Assembly: GCA_949752745.1 (NCBI GenBank) | Contig: OX457031.1 | Location: 47,821,257-47,885,256 of the forward strand | Reading direction: 5' to 3' | DNA from: Protula sp. h YS-2021 | Taxonomy: Eukaryota > Annelida > Polychaeta > Sabellida > Serpulidae | Length of the DNA stretch: 64,000 bases | Part shown: piece by piece, positions 22,740-35,325 of the stretch | Layout: each line of letters opens with the position of its first letter | How positions within the stretch are numbered: the stretch's first letter is position 1 | The notes under the pieces: model-generated | What the model saw: the letters and a program-made list of their open reading frames with translations, nothing else | The model's database searches: none | What the model was told of the DNA's origin: nothing | Translations under genes and position numbers: made by a program

Positions 22740-22875
22740 CTGTGATTGGTGGATCTAGCCCAAAGCAATTGGAACGAACATCAATCTCCTGCCTACCACT
22801 CAAGCTGGAATCGAAGTTTGGACCTTGGGATTACCAGACCAACGCTTTAACCAAATGCGCTAACCGTCACCCCGT
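22740..22875 (-). repeat. tRNA-derived SINE fragment, copy 2
   Basis: On the minus strand the head reads gcatttggttaaagcgttgg (A box) and, about 35 bp later, aacttcgattcc (B box, near GGTTCGANTCC). This is followed by a tail, agtggtaggcaggagattga, shared with copy 1 at 16880. No intact cloverleaf was drawn, so it is not called as a functional tRNA. Confidence 0.6.
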
Positions 22876-22879
22876 AAGC

Positions 22880-23365
22880 ATTTTCCATATAAAATTCACA
22901 AATAAAGATTGGTATCGATGGCACTTTTGTTAATATTCTATGTTTATTTGAATATATGCACCGTTCTTTTTGCATACTTTGAATGCTGATTAGTTCATGC
23001 CGTAAATATGCAAAATAAATATGGTTACAAAAGAGGCAGAAAGAAAGCGAGATATATGGGAGAGAAGTGGGAAACGGCAAAAGTGGAGAGACAGAAATAA
23101 GAAAAGAGGGTAAGACAATGAGGACGAATGCAAGAGATATAGAGATACTAGAGAGAAAGATATAGAAAAAGAGAGAAAAAGACAGACAGATACACAGATA
23201 TTTTATGTATCTATCTATCTGTCCATGAAACAACGTGCAATAAAACACAGTAATGTTATTTAAGCGTACCTCATAAGCGGCCTTTTAGATAGAAATATCG
23301 CATTCTGCCTGTATATAGTGCTAATGTATACAAAGTATATATAATATAAATAGTATATACAGTAT
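22880..23365. other. Non-coding; purine-rich and (TATA)-rich sequence
   Basis: An A/G-rich run lies at 23030-23200 and TATATA-rich sequence at 23310-23400. No gene was recognised. Confidence 0.5.
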
Positions 23366-23369
23366 ATAA

Positions 23370-25580
23370 AGTATGCATAGTTTATATAATATATAATATA
23401 ATGAAATAAGACAATATGTAAATAATACGTAAAATTTTTTTAACCGCAGGCGATGCTTATTACATTTCACAATGGGTACATTACAGGAAAATTAGTATTG
23501 TATATTATGTATGTTGCAAAGACAGCGTGTCACAGACACTAGCCATTAAAGTCGCATGCATAAGTGACATATATTTATCTTTGTACCGCGTCCAGTATTT
23601 TATATACCATAATTTCATTGCATAATCACAGTAAAAATTGACATTGAAACGCATTGGAACAATTTAAGTTCAGTTCTAACTAGACCGAAATTTGCACAGC
23701 GAATTAGACCCCACTTGGAATGATAACTTAAAACGGAACGTAGATGATATTGCTAATTGTTAAAAATTTTCACATGTCTGAATGTAGAATGTCCTCCTAA
23801 ATACTACCAACTATACCGGTAAGGTCAAGGTAAAACATTTTTATCAGATGTACCACTTCAGATGACCTCTATTCAACTGCCAAGTTTGGACGGTCTGCCT
23901 TCAACGGTCTTGAAGGAGATGTCTGGAAACTGATTGCTCTATCTCTTACAGTTCTCGAGATGAGGACCAACTTCCAGTTTGGGGCTCGAAAGTGACCTGG
24001 AGGTCAAGGACACCGGAAGTTATACCCTACGTATCGTCGTATAGAGGTTGGAGGTCGAAAATGAGGTCAAAATTGCTCTATCTCTTACGTTTTTGAGATA
24101 AAGGCCAACTTCCGGTTTGGGGCACGAAAGTGACGCTGGAGGTCAAGGACACCGGAAGTTATACCCTACGTATCGTCGTATAAGGATGGAGGTCGAAAAT
24201 GAGGTCAAAATTGCTCTATGTCTTACCGTTTTTGAGCTAAGTGCCAACTTCCGGTTTGGGGCTCGAAAGCGACGCTGGAGGTCAAGGACAGAGGAAGATT
24301 TACCCTACGTATCGTCGTATAAGGGTGGAGGTCGAAAATGAGGTCAAACTTGCTATATCTCTTACCGTTTTCGTGATAAGGGCCAACTTCCGGTTTGGGG
24401 CACGAAAGTGACCCTGGAGGCCGTTTTCGAGATAACTAATTGTTTTTCTTAAATAACGTTTTTCGCGATTTCAAGGTCATGGCCAAGGTCAAGAATTTTT
24501 ATCGGTTGCTTTAGATTACATTACTCTTTATATATGTGCCAAGTTTGGCTGTTCTAGCTTCAACGGCCTTGCAATAATTGTCTGAAAACCATTTGACCTT
24601 TTTAGCGATTTGACCTTGACCAGTAAGTTCAAGGTCAAAACTTTTTATCAGGTGCACGACTTCAGATGACCCTCCATACATGTGCCATGTTTGGTTGGTA
24701 TAGCTTCAGCGGCCTCGGAGGAGATGTCTGGAAACCGATCCGGCGGAAGAAGAAAAAAAAGATGGGATGAAAAAACTAGGTGAAGAATTCGAATCAATCA
24801 ATCCCCATTTGGCATTTTCAAAGCCAAGTGGGAATGAGCGTCTATGAAGAGTTTGCGGTCATACTGGTGTATAAATCGTAAAACTGTCACAGTACAGGTA
24901 TAAAGCGCTTTGTCACGGAGCTGACGAGGTTGATTTGGTATTTTCATGAACATTTCTACACAGTTTAGCCAGAAAGCTTGCAGTCGAAACGAAACATCCA
25001 CCAGAAAGACCCAAACGCACGAGCAGGCATGTTATTTTAAAAAGCGTAGGAATATTTCACATCATCATACAGGATTTAATAAAGCTCACTGAACAGATTG
25101 TCAAAATTGTTGCAATGTTTGTTGTTTTTCTGTTGCTAAGGTTATTGCAACGTGTGCAAAGCGAATAAATGTTCCATTAGGTAGGTTCTTTCATATTAAT
25201 CTTTAAAATCCAGTATCCGCTGCAGGTGAAAGCGTTGTTTTCTTTCGTTATTATTATTATAGTTACTATTACTACTGTTTATTATGATCATCACTTCATT
25301 TAGCTATTGCTACATGTTTCTTATTTTGAAAAGAATAAATAACATATACAAGACCCCACCAATTTTTCGACCTCGTGTTAGAAGCAATTACGAATATGGC
25401 TATTGCAGGTGATTAAACAGTTTAAACAAAGCAGTAAGGTATAGAAATCTAACACTTCGCCAGTAAATTGCTCAGCGGTCAATCCGCTGTATTGTAGTGT
25501 AGGGAAAGCTTTCAGAAACATCAATCTGAGTGGAACACTCATATGATACAATTTAAAGGGTCTATGGTATGAAGCAGAAT
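23370..25580. repeat. Dispersed repeat copy 2, split by an insertion
   Basis: This is homologous to copy 1 at 480-1910. The match breaks at about 23682 (after gttcagttctaa) and resumes at about 24834 (gagcgtctatgaa). Copy 1 is continuous there, so the 1.15 kb between is an insertion. The copy also lacks the zinc-knuckle segment present in copy 1. Confidence 0.8.
23682..24833. mobile_element. 1.15 kb inserted element with 139 bp tandem repeats
   Basis: Bounds were set by comparison with the uninterrupted copy 1. The core contains four units, ccaacttccggtttgggg at 23967, 24105, 24244 and 24383, with a 138-139 bp period. Flanking parts share caaggtcaaaa and gatgtctggaaac blocks at both ends. 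No ORF encoding a transposase was seen, so it may be a non-autonomous element or a Helitron-like or satellite-bearing insertion. Confidence 0.65.
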
Positions 25581-25584
25581 AAGC

Positions 25585-26330
25585 GCTGAGCTTTTACGTT
25601 GCCGTGAAACAGGACAATTCCAATTGATATGGTAAAGTTATCATAAAACCCAAAGCATAATTGTTTTGTTGGAAAAAGCAAAATACCACGCCATATAAAG
25701 ATATAAAAATGAAATATTACGTGCTTGTTTCCGGTTTTTGAAATTTCTCACTTGACATCGTTTTTCCTTCTCAGAACGACTCTTGTTTTTTGTTTTAATG
25801 AGGATTTTATTTCTTAATGAAATAGAAAACCTGTTCTTTTCTTTATTCACACATTTCACTCATATTTATTTCTCAACTACTGTCTTTAATAAACAATAAA
25901 TAGTATCGTTCTTAATCTACTAGGTCAAAACCTTATAGATTAATTAATGTGAATTATTAAAATAAACTTCTTAGTCTATGTTAATGGATACTTATCAAAA
26001 ATTGTTTTGCAAGCAATGTTTAATACTGAACTGAAAAATATATTTTTCTAATATCTGAATCGTGTTGCAGTTTTAATTCAAATGTAATACTAATACTGAC
26101 AACTGTCCTGATCTACTGAACTTTTTAAAATGTTGTTTTGTATTTTAATGAAGAGCTGTAATTATCAAACAGTAAGGCATTTCTCTTGCTAAAATTCCAA
26201 AGCACAAATGAATTGCTTAGGTTTACAATAACAAATTCCCATAATTTGGTATTAATCGGACCATTTTTGTTCAATAAGGCATCATTAAAAGCATATTTGA
26301 TTTGGAGTCTATGATAAACACACCTTTAAC
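25585..26330. other. Non-coding AT-rich stretch
   Basis: Nothing recognised. Confidence 0.5.
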
Positions 26331-26334
26331 TGGT

Positions 26335-26340
26335 TTTATT
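26335..26340 (-). promoter_or_regulatory. Candidate polyadenylation signal of the discoidin gene
   Basis: A canonical AATAAA on the minus strand lies about 89 nt beyond the TAA stop. It is a reasonable 3' end for the gene, but no other element supports it. Confidence 0.4.
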
Positions 26341-26428
26341 CTCAATTGCTGTTTTAATCTCATCTGAATAAAAGTAAGCATCCATATAATATATCTCGAA
26401 TTGTTCGAAATTAATATAAACGCAATTT

Positions 26429-27294
26429 TTAAGCACAGCCACACAGTGCTCTGCAGATGTCACGCACTTCCGGGGTAGCTCGTCCGCAGATCGCACAGCA
26501 TCCTAAGCATACATTTTAATAAGTATGTTTTTTTTGTAAATGCTTATTGTTGTTTTGTCAAATGACTTGCTTATTTATCTATACTTTGTGGTGTTCTTTT
26601 CATTGATTTTCTTGAGAATTTAAGAATTATAGTCGAAGGCATCAATTTTATACAAGCAGCATATTTTACTGAACAATTGCCTTGAAAATTATTTTACAAT
26701 AATCTAACATCTCAAACTCGTAAGTTTTTGTGAACAAATTGACTAAGGCTTGTTTACATACTCTAAACATAGGAAAGCTGACTAAACATAGGAAAGTGAA
26801 TTCTTACCTGCTGTGCTACAAGCGTTTATTCCAAATCGCAACGAGATATGATGATGCCAAGTATGAGGGCGGAGTCTGACATACCTCGCTACAATGCCAT
26901 CAGGGAGCGCATTCACCTTTTTTGTATTCTCATCCCAGTTAGCCGCATACAAATGGTGAATGCGAATCCAGTTAGTACCATCAGTGCTAAATTCTACATA
27001 GTAGGATGTTACCCATTGAGGAAAACCTGCGCGGCCTTGAGTTGTTATGCTGAATATTCTAGAATCCATCCTCAGATCAGCCATGATCCATTGGTGAACA
27101 TCATTCCACTGTGCAGACCACGCCCCTATAAATACCAGACACAGGGTTAGATTATAAATGTTTAAGAGAGAAAATTTAGGAACACTTTGATTTGTTCATA
27201 TTATCCTTAAAATAAAGTTAAACTTGCTCATCCCATTTATCCCACATTGCTATACTTGAAAATGGCAAGAAATAAAACTCCTGTATCGCTAATA

Positions 27295-27330
<36 letters not shown>

Positions 27331-30300
27331 GCTACTACTACTATTAGTAAATACGAAACGTGTCAGTTTTAATGCAATGTCTACTTACAACGCACTTGTC
27401 GGTCTCATTCTACTACATATAATTCCGCGAGAGGTTAGATGTACATAGTCAGGACCGCGCAAAGATATGAGATCTCATTGTCAGTCAACCCCATTCCCTA
27501 TCAAACCACCAGGGTTTTAATCCGGTTAAGAACTTGCAATCTCATTCGTTTCTGTCTCGCTGGAATTGTTTGGTTTGCACTCCAATCAATTAGGGAGAAG
27601 TGATAGCATTAAGTTTCTGACCTGTTTTTCCTGCAGCTGGTTGCTTGTCCAAACAAGCATTGTCAGTAGCATGATTCGTGTCAAAGTTAGTTGAGGCTGT
27701 TATTATTGCAAGATGTGTCTGTCCACTGCACACTGCATTCTTCTGGGAACATGGTGGGGCTTTAGAAGATATGAGAAGTCTTTCTTACAAATGTAAATCC
27801 CTTTTCTTCAATATCATTAATTGCAATTCAAATTGAAATTCAAATTCGATTACTAATTAAGCATGTATTATGAACAACTCTAACATATGTTTTGCTTTAA
27901 CATTTATACTTACAATTTAAATTACACCCGGCCACTTCCATTCGCAGCGAGATGTGATGGTGCCAGGATTTCGGGTGCAGTCTTACGTGACGTGCAGGCA
28001 CTCCAGGTCGGAGAGAATTAGACACTTTCGTATGGCGATCAAAATTTGCACGAAACAACGCTATAGAAGCATCTGCGTTTGATACCCATTGCCACACGTA
28101 ACCATCAAGGCTTGTCTGAAGTGTATAACTAGTAACCCACTGATCGTGGTCTTGCCGTCCTTGAGTTATCACAGCTAATATTAAACTGGGATTGCTAGTC
28201 GAAAGCTGAACCCACTGGTGTACATCGTTAGCACCGGCTGACCACGACCCTGAGATATGATAGAGATCATATTGATACATACAGAGAGCATAGCGATAGA
28301 GATCATATTTTAATGCATTATTTCTTGTTATGACAATTCGAAAAATACTAGAAATGTGTATTTAAAACACATATTTCTATTATATTATTAAACTACATAA
28401 AGTAATATATGTTACAGGCCGTGACTACAATCAAGCTTTCTATTATTAGCCTGACAATTCCAAACTTTCTAACATAGGCTAATTCGATGAAACCCACAAC
28501 AGATCTTCTGAAAAGCGTCAAGTTTTGGGGCTTGAAAATTAAAGATACTTTTTTCCATCTGTTCAAGGTCTGATAGAGCAAAGTCATCTATAGTCTAGGA
28601 TTTCAGGCTAACAACAGGCAGCCTGATTATAAACATAGCGTGTAGCATGCGCAACCCACAAATACAATTCAGTGCTTCCCCTTTTTTATTCTCAAGGCCG
28701 TTATTATTTTTTATTATACTAGTGTCTTTTAACAGCACTAGACATATATCTGTATGCGTTAAATACGTGTATACTAAAAGCAAACCTTTAATTACTGGCA
28801 GCGAAAATGTTGTCAAACACATTTAACATTTAATTAAAGACTTTATTAACTACACATGTGTCAATAAAATAATAATCAAAATATTTAGTTTTATACTTTT
28901 AGACTTTAACCGAAAGATATAAATTATGAAACATTTAACATTTAATTAAAGACTTTATTAACTACACATGTGCCAATAAAATAATAATCAAAATATTTAG
29001 TTTTATACTTTTAGACTTTAACCGAAGGTATAAATTATGAAACTTTATTACATGGAGCCATATATACCGAAAATGAACCATATATATGATGCTTCCATTT
29101 GTGACTGTGACGATATATATAACTGTAGCATTTTTCAATATAACAATGCATATGACAATAGCGTTTGTAAATATAGTGACATATAATGATAGCGCTTGTT
29201 AATATAACGATATCTACATATAGAGCCTGTGAATATGATGGTATGTACAATGGTAGTGTTGGTAAAAATAACGATTTATATAATGATGGTGTATGTGAAT
29301 ATATTGATATACATTGATATCGTTTGTGAATATCACGATACATATAATGATAGACTTTGTGAATGCAATGATAGCGTTTTAACTATAATGATATATATAA
29401 TTAGAGCATTTGTGAATACTGCACCGCTTCTCCCATGAGCGGCTGCGTGGTCGAGGCATAGATTGCGTGTGTCGTAGTTAGCGTCCCATATACTTGACAC
29501 CGAGAAATGGCCAACCTTTGTCTGCCCTCTACACGCCAGTGGGGGTGCATTTCTGCACATGATTGCTGCAAGGAATGTTTAAGTTTAAAGCAAAGAGTGA
29601 GTAAACGTAAAGTATTAGAGCGTTGTTTAAAAAATACATAACTTTTTCATGTGCAGGAATGACATTTCAATCATTGAACGGTTGGCAATACAAAAAAGCT
29701 ACACGTTTTCTGGAATTTTCTTCTTTTTTGAAATACAGACATATACATGCAAGATAACTTCCTGTGGATGCAAAATAGATATGAATCTAAGTAACACTTG
29801 AACACAGGCTTACAAAATTTCTTATTCATTATGCTCGATATGTTGTTAAAGAAACATGATTTTTTAAGTAAGAGTTACTTACGTGGAACACGGCAACCAG
29901 ACACCTCCAACCGCATTGAAATGTGATTATACCAAGTCTGCACCCGTAAATGTAAGTGTCTTGCAGCTATTCCAGGAGGAACAGATCGTTTAACTATTGT
30001 ATTTCTATCAGTGTTTCCTTGGAATATCATAGTTGAACCATCTATATTTCGTATGAGGACCCAGTTGACAGCATCCATGCTGTGATATGCATAATAGGTT
30101 TGTACCCATTGGTCAGCATCTTCCCGTCCTTGTGTGGCGATATCCCTGACTATAATATCTGTCTTAAACGCCACTCTTATCCACTGATGCTCATTATTAG
30201 CGCCAGCAGACCACGCCCCTTTAAATGTTATAATCGTATAGCCTTATTACGCAATATATATAAATACGTACTTTAAAAGAAAATATGAAAATAATTGCAT

Positions 30301-31373
30301 TTTGGCATGTTTGTCGTGTTCTCCTCAGGAAAGATGTTTCTAAATCAATTACAACTTTTGTCAGTTGTGACAATTTGACAGTTTTGCCAGTTGTGACTTG
30401 TTCACAGTATTGAGCGTTAACCTGTTTCATCAATGCTCCAGTATTATAAACACAGATCAGTCGAAAAGTTTGCAAAACTTGATATGGCGGATTCCAATCC
30501 TCAGAAACACAGAGAACCAATAACGGCAGTTCACAATTGATGAATATCAAGAATCACGTCAATTATTTTGTATTTAATTATTCAGTTTTTTACACAACGT
30601 GCCGTTGTCCTACAGTTACACTCATAGATAGCGTTTTTCTGATTATAATGCAAAACGTATTAGAAAACGTAACGAAAACATCACCTGTATGCACAGGATA
30701 GCTTGAAGATGTTCCGACGCAGATATTCTCTAAGCCATGGCTAAGTGCATGATCAGGCCAAGTACTACCAGCTGTTACACTACCATAACGAGTACCTTTC
30801 TGGCATACCTGATCAGATGGAGAGGTGCACAGCTTCCCTGTAAAATAATTAAAGTTTTGACTTTTCGTTACCTTTTCCTTTTACTATTTGGTTCCAAGTG
30901 CTATTCAAAAGTACTTACTCTTTTGTGAAATTACAAAGGAAAATTTTCTAAATAAAAATAAGTTCAAACAAAACGTAATAAACATAGATATTTCTTAAGG
31001 ACTCTAAACATGAAGAAATCACATTTCACCTTAAGGACTTTAAATTGGAAGAAGCGACTTTAATAAAGTTGTGAAGGAAATAAGTATGTACGGGTTCCGT
31101 ATGTTTTACAAAATAATGTTCCCAAATGGTCCATGTCATTCTTAAGGATAAGTTTATAAGCAATAATTGCTAAATTTTACAAAAGTAAATTATTGTCATT
31201 TATTAATTTTAGATTAAAATATAAACTTGTTTTAACTTTCGATATATCGACTGATGAACCGGCTACTTAAAATAATATATTCATGAAAAAAGTAACTGCA
31301 AAAGCTAACAGAACTTACATGCATCAGCATACTTTATAAGCAAAACCACTAAAGGAATGATTTTGAATTTCAT
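26429..31373 (-). CDS. Secreted triple discoidin (F5/8C) protein with Cys-rich tail, eight exons
   Basis: The minus-strand exons are 31319-31373, 30685-30837, 29883-30218, 29425-29565, 27914-28249, 27622-27759, 26808-27125 and 26429-26502. They sum to 1551 nt, or 516 aa. Exon 1 encodes the signal peptide MKFKIIPLVVLLIKYADA. Exons 2+3, 4+5 and 6+7 each make one F5/8 type C domain. The short exon supplies a C-x7-C start and a CLD- or CVG-like turn; the long exon runs from [AS]WSA...HQW through TQGR...QWV to W[HY]NHIS or WHHHIS, [LM]R and a final Cys. Exon 8 encodes a tail with cysteines CC-x2-C-x10-C-x3-C-x-C and then TAA. Every intron is phase 1 with GT-AG ends. Discoidin domains bind phosphatidylserine-containing membranes or glycans, so an extracellular lectin-like or adhesion role is inferred. 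The third core exon is 18 nt shorter than the other two (318 against 336). Introns hold minisatellites. Confidence 0.88.
27292..27345. repeat. (ACT)n microsatellite in an intron
   Basis: About 18 ACT triplets with one GCT interruption lie in the intron between the sixth and seventh discoidin-gene exons. Confidence 0.9.
28819..29042. repeat. 112 bp tandem duplication in an intron
   Basis: Two copies beginning acatttaacatttaatt at 28819 and 28931 differ at only a few positions (for example tgtgtc and tgtgcc; gaaagat and gaaggt). They lie in the intron between the fourth and fifth discoidin-gene exons. Confidence 0.85.
29050..29415. repeat. Degenerate ~30-40 bp minisatellite in an intron
   Basis: The sequence repeats variants of tataatgatagcgtttgtgaatat with spacing of roughly 30-40 bp. 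It lies next to the discoidin-gene exon at 29425-29565, immediately beyond that exon's donor site. The ORFs read through it are rich in Tyr, Ile and His and are artefacts. Confidence 0.65.
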
Positions 31374-32400
31374 TTTAGCAGAATTTCTAAGAATATTAGT
31401 TCGCGTTAATAATTTACTAAACAGAAACTTTAATCATATGCTTTAATGTCACAATTAGTCACTCACAAAGTCTGTATATGCTGTATTAAGCAGAGCATCT
31501 TTAGGATATATATGAGTATCTCAGCTATGCACAGGTATTGTTTTCTTTTGTTTATCTGGTTCGTTTCAATTCTTTTTTCAAAGAAAGGCTTTATTATCTA
31601 TTGTCCTTATTCGGAAACAGGTGTTGTTTTCTTTGAGCTTTCTTTTTACCTTCTGCATGATCAGAAACAAACAGAAAATATCATTACAAAGAAAATATTT
31701 AGCATGGTTTTTAAACATATTTATATCCTCACTCTATTTCTATTTTTAGATTTTTATACAAAAGGAGTTTTCTGTTCAATAACATATTTTGATAAGTTTC
31801 ATCATGTTTTTGGAGCTTGTATTTAATACGAAAATACTATTTAATACGATAATATTTTCTCTACACGTATTGTCAGTACTCTTTTGAGCATCTAGAGACA
31901 GTACAAGATTGGGATAAAACATACAAAATGGAGTTTTTTTATATTATTTTAGAGATATTATCCTTGGTCAACCCAGATGTTAAATATTTACTTAAACGAT
32001 ATTTTAACTATTCATTTATGATATTTTTTATTAATTACACCAACTAGTTGTTAACTAGTTAACTAGTTGTTTGATTCAGTATGAGCGAAAACAGTTTTCT
32101 ACAATATCATGAATATGACCGCGTTATGTCTTCAGTATAAAAAGAAAATATTAAGCAGTCGCAAAAAATGTATTAAATTTGTTGGAGAAAAGACATGTCT
32201 TTTTTGTTGATTGCGTGTGGCCGGCAAAGTATACCTGTGTTGAATCAAAAAGCAAATAAAAAAGTAGCGAAATTGCCTATTATGAACGCATTAGGTTTTA
32301 ATCACTAAAACCGCTCAGTGCAATCATTTTTTATAATCAAAAGAACTATTGGCTTAACATTTAAAAGAGTAAATATCTATCAAGTTTCTTTTATAGATAT
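31374..32400. other. 5' flank of the discoidin gene
   Basis: AT-rich sequence. A 126-codon + strand ORF at 31446-31826 is Phe/Ile/Tyr-rich with no recognisable domain and is probably spurious. A palindromic ttaactagttaactagtt cluster lies near 32048-32068. Confidence 0.5.
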
Positions 32401-32402
32401 AA

Positions 32403-32618
<216 letters not shown>

Positions 32619-32619
32619 T

Positions 32620-33148
32620 TGCATATTTTCCACATGTCTTCCTTGTTATATACATATCCAATTATGAAAAAAAAATGCTTTTAAAAAATACTTTTTACCT
32701 AAAAATCTAAAACTGGCATCTGGATATTTACGACTTTAAATGTTCATCAAAGCAAGAAATAGCAATTTATCATGAATTTCCCATCTTTGCTACTATCTTT
32801 ATCTGTCATTGATCAGAGCGTCATCATTTAGCTGTGGGACGGAATAAAACACAATTGTCTCTTATCTCCACACAGCTGACTACACAGCTGAGTTCAGTTA
32901 TTCACGTTAGTCTATAACAAAGAAATTTACAATAAAGGCTTAATTGAAAGGCTGAGTACAAGTGAGGAAGCATTTTGAATAGCAAAGACTTTACAAAAGA
33001 TTTTGTGCATTTGAAGCCGGGTAAGAATTTAATACTTCCTATAATTATACGATATCAGTTATATTGGGTAAATCAACATATCTTACCCATTCCAGGCGTT
33101 TTTTAAAAGCTTGTTTTGAGGCTTTAATAATAGACAGCAAAGTCACAC
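32620..33148. other. Non-coding stretch
   Basis: Nothing recognised. Confidence 0.5.
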
Positions 33149-33150
33149 AA

Positions 33151-33308
33151 ATTACCGGGAGTTTCCGAAAGAAGCACATTGCACACAAAAGCCCCGGGGC
33201 TTGTATTTGGAAAGTTCCCGAATAGTTTTGGTTTTGAAATGATCGCATATAAAAGTTTTTTTCTGAATATACGTTCGTCCCTCTACTCCGAAGTTACTAC
33301 CCGGTAAT
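33151..33308. mobile_element. ~158 bp MITE related to the pogo-like element
   Basis: The left end is ATTACCGGGAGTTTCC and the right end, reverse-complemented, is ATTACCGGGTAGTAACTTC, giving an inverted repeat of about 9-10 exact bases with looser extension. The subterminal ccccggggcttgtatttgga box matches the 9.4 kb and 53.5 kb elements. Confidence 0.6.
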
Positions 33309-33309
33309 A

Positions 33310-33780
33310 GTTTGGCAATGACACTGACTGAGTAGATATGTCGATACAGTGCAGCAGGTGTTGTTTGTTTAACATCACATTCACCCACAATGCAGGTCAT
33401 ATAGAGATGCACCTGCAAAGGGAACAACTGGAAAAAATAGAAGGAAAACGAAGAAATAGTAATAGAAACATGGACGTCACCAATTGGTTGAATTACTTAT
33501 AAGTTTTAGATTGTGGCCAGGGTATCTGCTCCTGTTCCATGGTTCCAAGGAGAATTATTTTTGTGTACTCATCAACCAACTTGGAACCATAGAACCTTTT
33601 TAAAAGGGTAACATTCTGCAATATTACCTCACTTCTTTCACATTGTTTTGATGCATCATTGCTAGCAACACAAGAAATTCTAACAGGATTAAAGGAAAAT
33701 TGGACTTTTTAAACAATGAGTTCAATTCAAGCTTGTAAAAGCCTAAAATATAGAAACCCCATGTCCTTGGTTTTCAGTTT
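33310..33780. other. Non-coding stretch
   Basis: Nothing recognised between the MITE and element copy B. Confidence 0.45.
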
Positions 33781-33784
33781 AAAA

Positions 33785-34275
33785 CTAGAACCTCATTTTG
33801 CTAGCAAAATGCTAAACACTTGACAAAAATTAAAACACAAAAATACTTCTTCCAATGGGTTATTTCTTGAAAAATATTTTGCAAACAACACAGCTTGAAT
33901 ACGTCTTATAAACCGAGTAGTGATCAGACATACGCCGTGTTATCTATTTACCAAGTGAGAGCTCGCACAAAGCTAAGCAACTGTGTGTTCTGTGCAATCT
34001 GATAAATGCTCCACATTAACCTGCCAAAAATACACTCTTTTCACATGGCGTTTTAAACAAGAAAACGAAATCGAAGGCGAAAATAAAAAGGTATCTTGCA
34101 CACGTTCATATCAAGTTCTACCTAAGTCCCAAGTTTCGTGGCCCTAGGGCCCGTGGTGTCAGCTGAGTAGATGACACAAAAAATTGGTTCACTGTCGAGA
34201 AAACAAGATACCAACGGCTGCTCGCACAAGTTCAGAAACACCTTGCAAGCCAAAGGCTTGTCAAGTGTTAATACA
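33785..34275 (-). repeat. Unknown dispersed element, copy B
   Basis: This is the reverse-complement partner of 5155-5830 (copy A). It ends on the copy A-left side at about ccaaaggcttgtcaagtgtt (34250-34270). Confidence 0.8.
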
Positions 34276-34279
34276 GCTT

Positions 34280-35315
34280 ATAATCCTCGAGTTTCCTTGC
34301 AGAAGCCGATGGTGTATTTTCGAAAATCTGTGTTCATTTCTGAGATACGCTGAAGTGAACGCTTTTGATACCAATATTAAGAGAGAATAATCAGAGAATA
34401 TGGTTTACATTTCAAGATTTAACTTACTCTGCACAATGTGTGTAGTATTAATAAAAGAGACCTTTCAACATTTACCGTTTTCTGTCCCCATAGTTCATTG
34501 AATTCGTACTGTTTTTCTCTCTGGTTCCATTGTTTCCTCCATGTCACACTTGTTTGGTTAACTAGTCGGTTAGTGCTATGGGCCAAATATACATATGTAG
34601 CAGGTCTAAAGGATATTGACACTTTGCTATTGAATCGCATGTATAAACCACAGCCTCAGCGGCACAAAGAAGTGGCATATTGATCATTCAAATTTGAACG
34701 CGTGAGCAGTTATGGTGTATCTGTGCTATAAGCTGGCTATACCAAGCTAGGTCTTATCATCGATATTAAAATTGGTGTTCATTTGCTGCTGAAATAGATA
34801 TATTATGGGGAATGAAGGCAGCATAAATGTAAGTGGGAAGCCTCAAGATCTCATATGCATAGCCTCACTTTCCACTAAACGTTGAATGGTTAAAAATGGA
34901 CAAAAGGCCAATAATCAGTGAAAGCTACAAAATTTATTAGTATATTTTTATTTTCAAAGTAACAACATCCAAAAGTTACAAATAGTGTCACGATATTTTA
35001 GCAAATAATGCTACGTTATATATTATATAATTACATATTACTTTATGCACGTGTCAATTTCGAATTTATTTAATCAGATATCAAGAACAAAACTCGAAAT
35101 CTGTGAAATGAAATATATATTTTTACGTTTAATTAACAAATTAATGACATAAGCATTCAAATATGCAAACTGAAATTGAACTTAATACCGTTATCAACGC
35201 ATGCCCTGCTGTTATTCTATGCTTATACTGGTTATAATATACACACTCAGTTATGACTATCCTTTACAACACATATCCTGGAAACATTTCAAATGCAACA
35301 AATTTTAAATCTGCT
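34280..35315. other. Non-coding stretch; one unsupported ORF
   Basis: A minus-strand ORF at 34419-34640 of 73 codons is Gln/Arg/Asn-rich with no recognised domain. Nothing else was found. Confidence 0.4.
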
Positions 35316-35319
35316 GTTA

Positions 35320-35325
35320 TTTATT
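35320..35325 (-). promoter_or_regulatory. Candidate polyadenylation signal of the START gene
   Basis: AATAAA on the minus strand lies about 435 nt beyond the TAG stop. It is the nearest canonical hexamer seen on this strand. A 3' UTR of that length is plausible but unproven. Confidence 0.3.

Noticed and set aside
22740..22875. Functional tRNA gene on the minus strand
   Set aside because: A and B boxes are visible but no convincing cloverleaf or terminator; a diverged copy at 16880 shows it is a SINE.
31446..31826. 126-codon + strand ORF
   Set aside because: It has Phe/Ile/Tyr-rich composition typical of AT-rich non-coding DNA and no domain.
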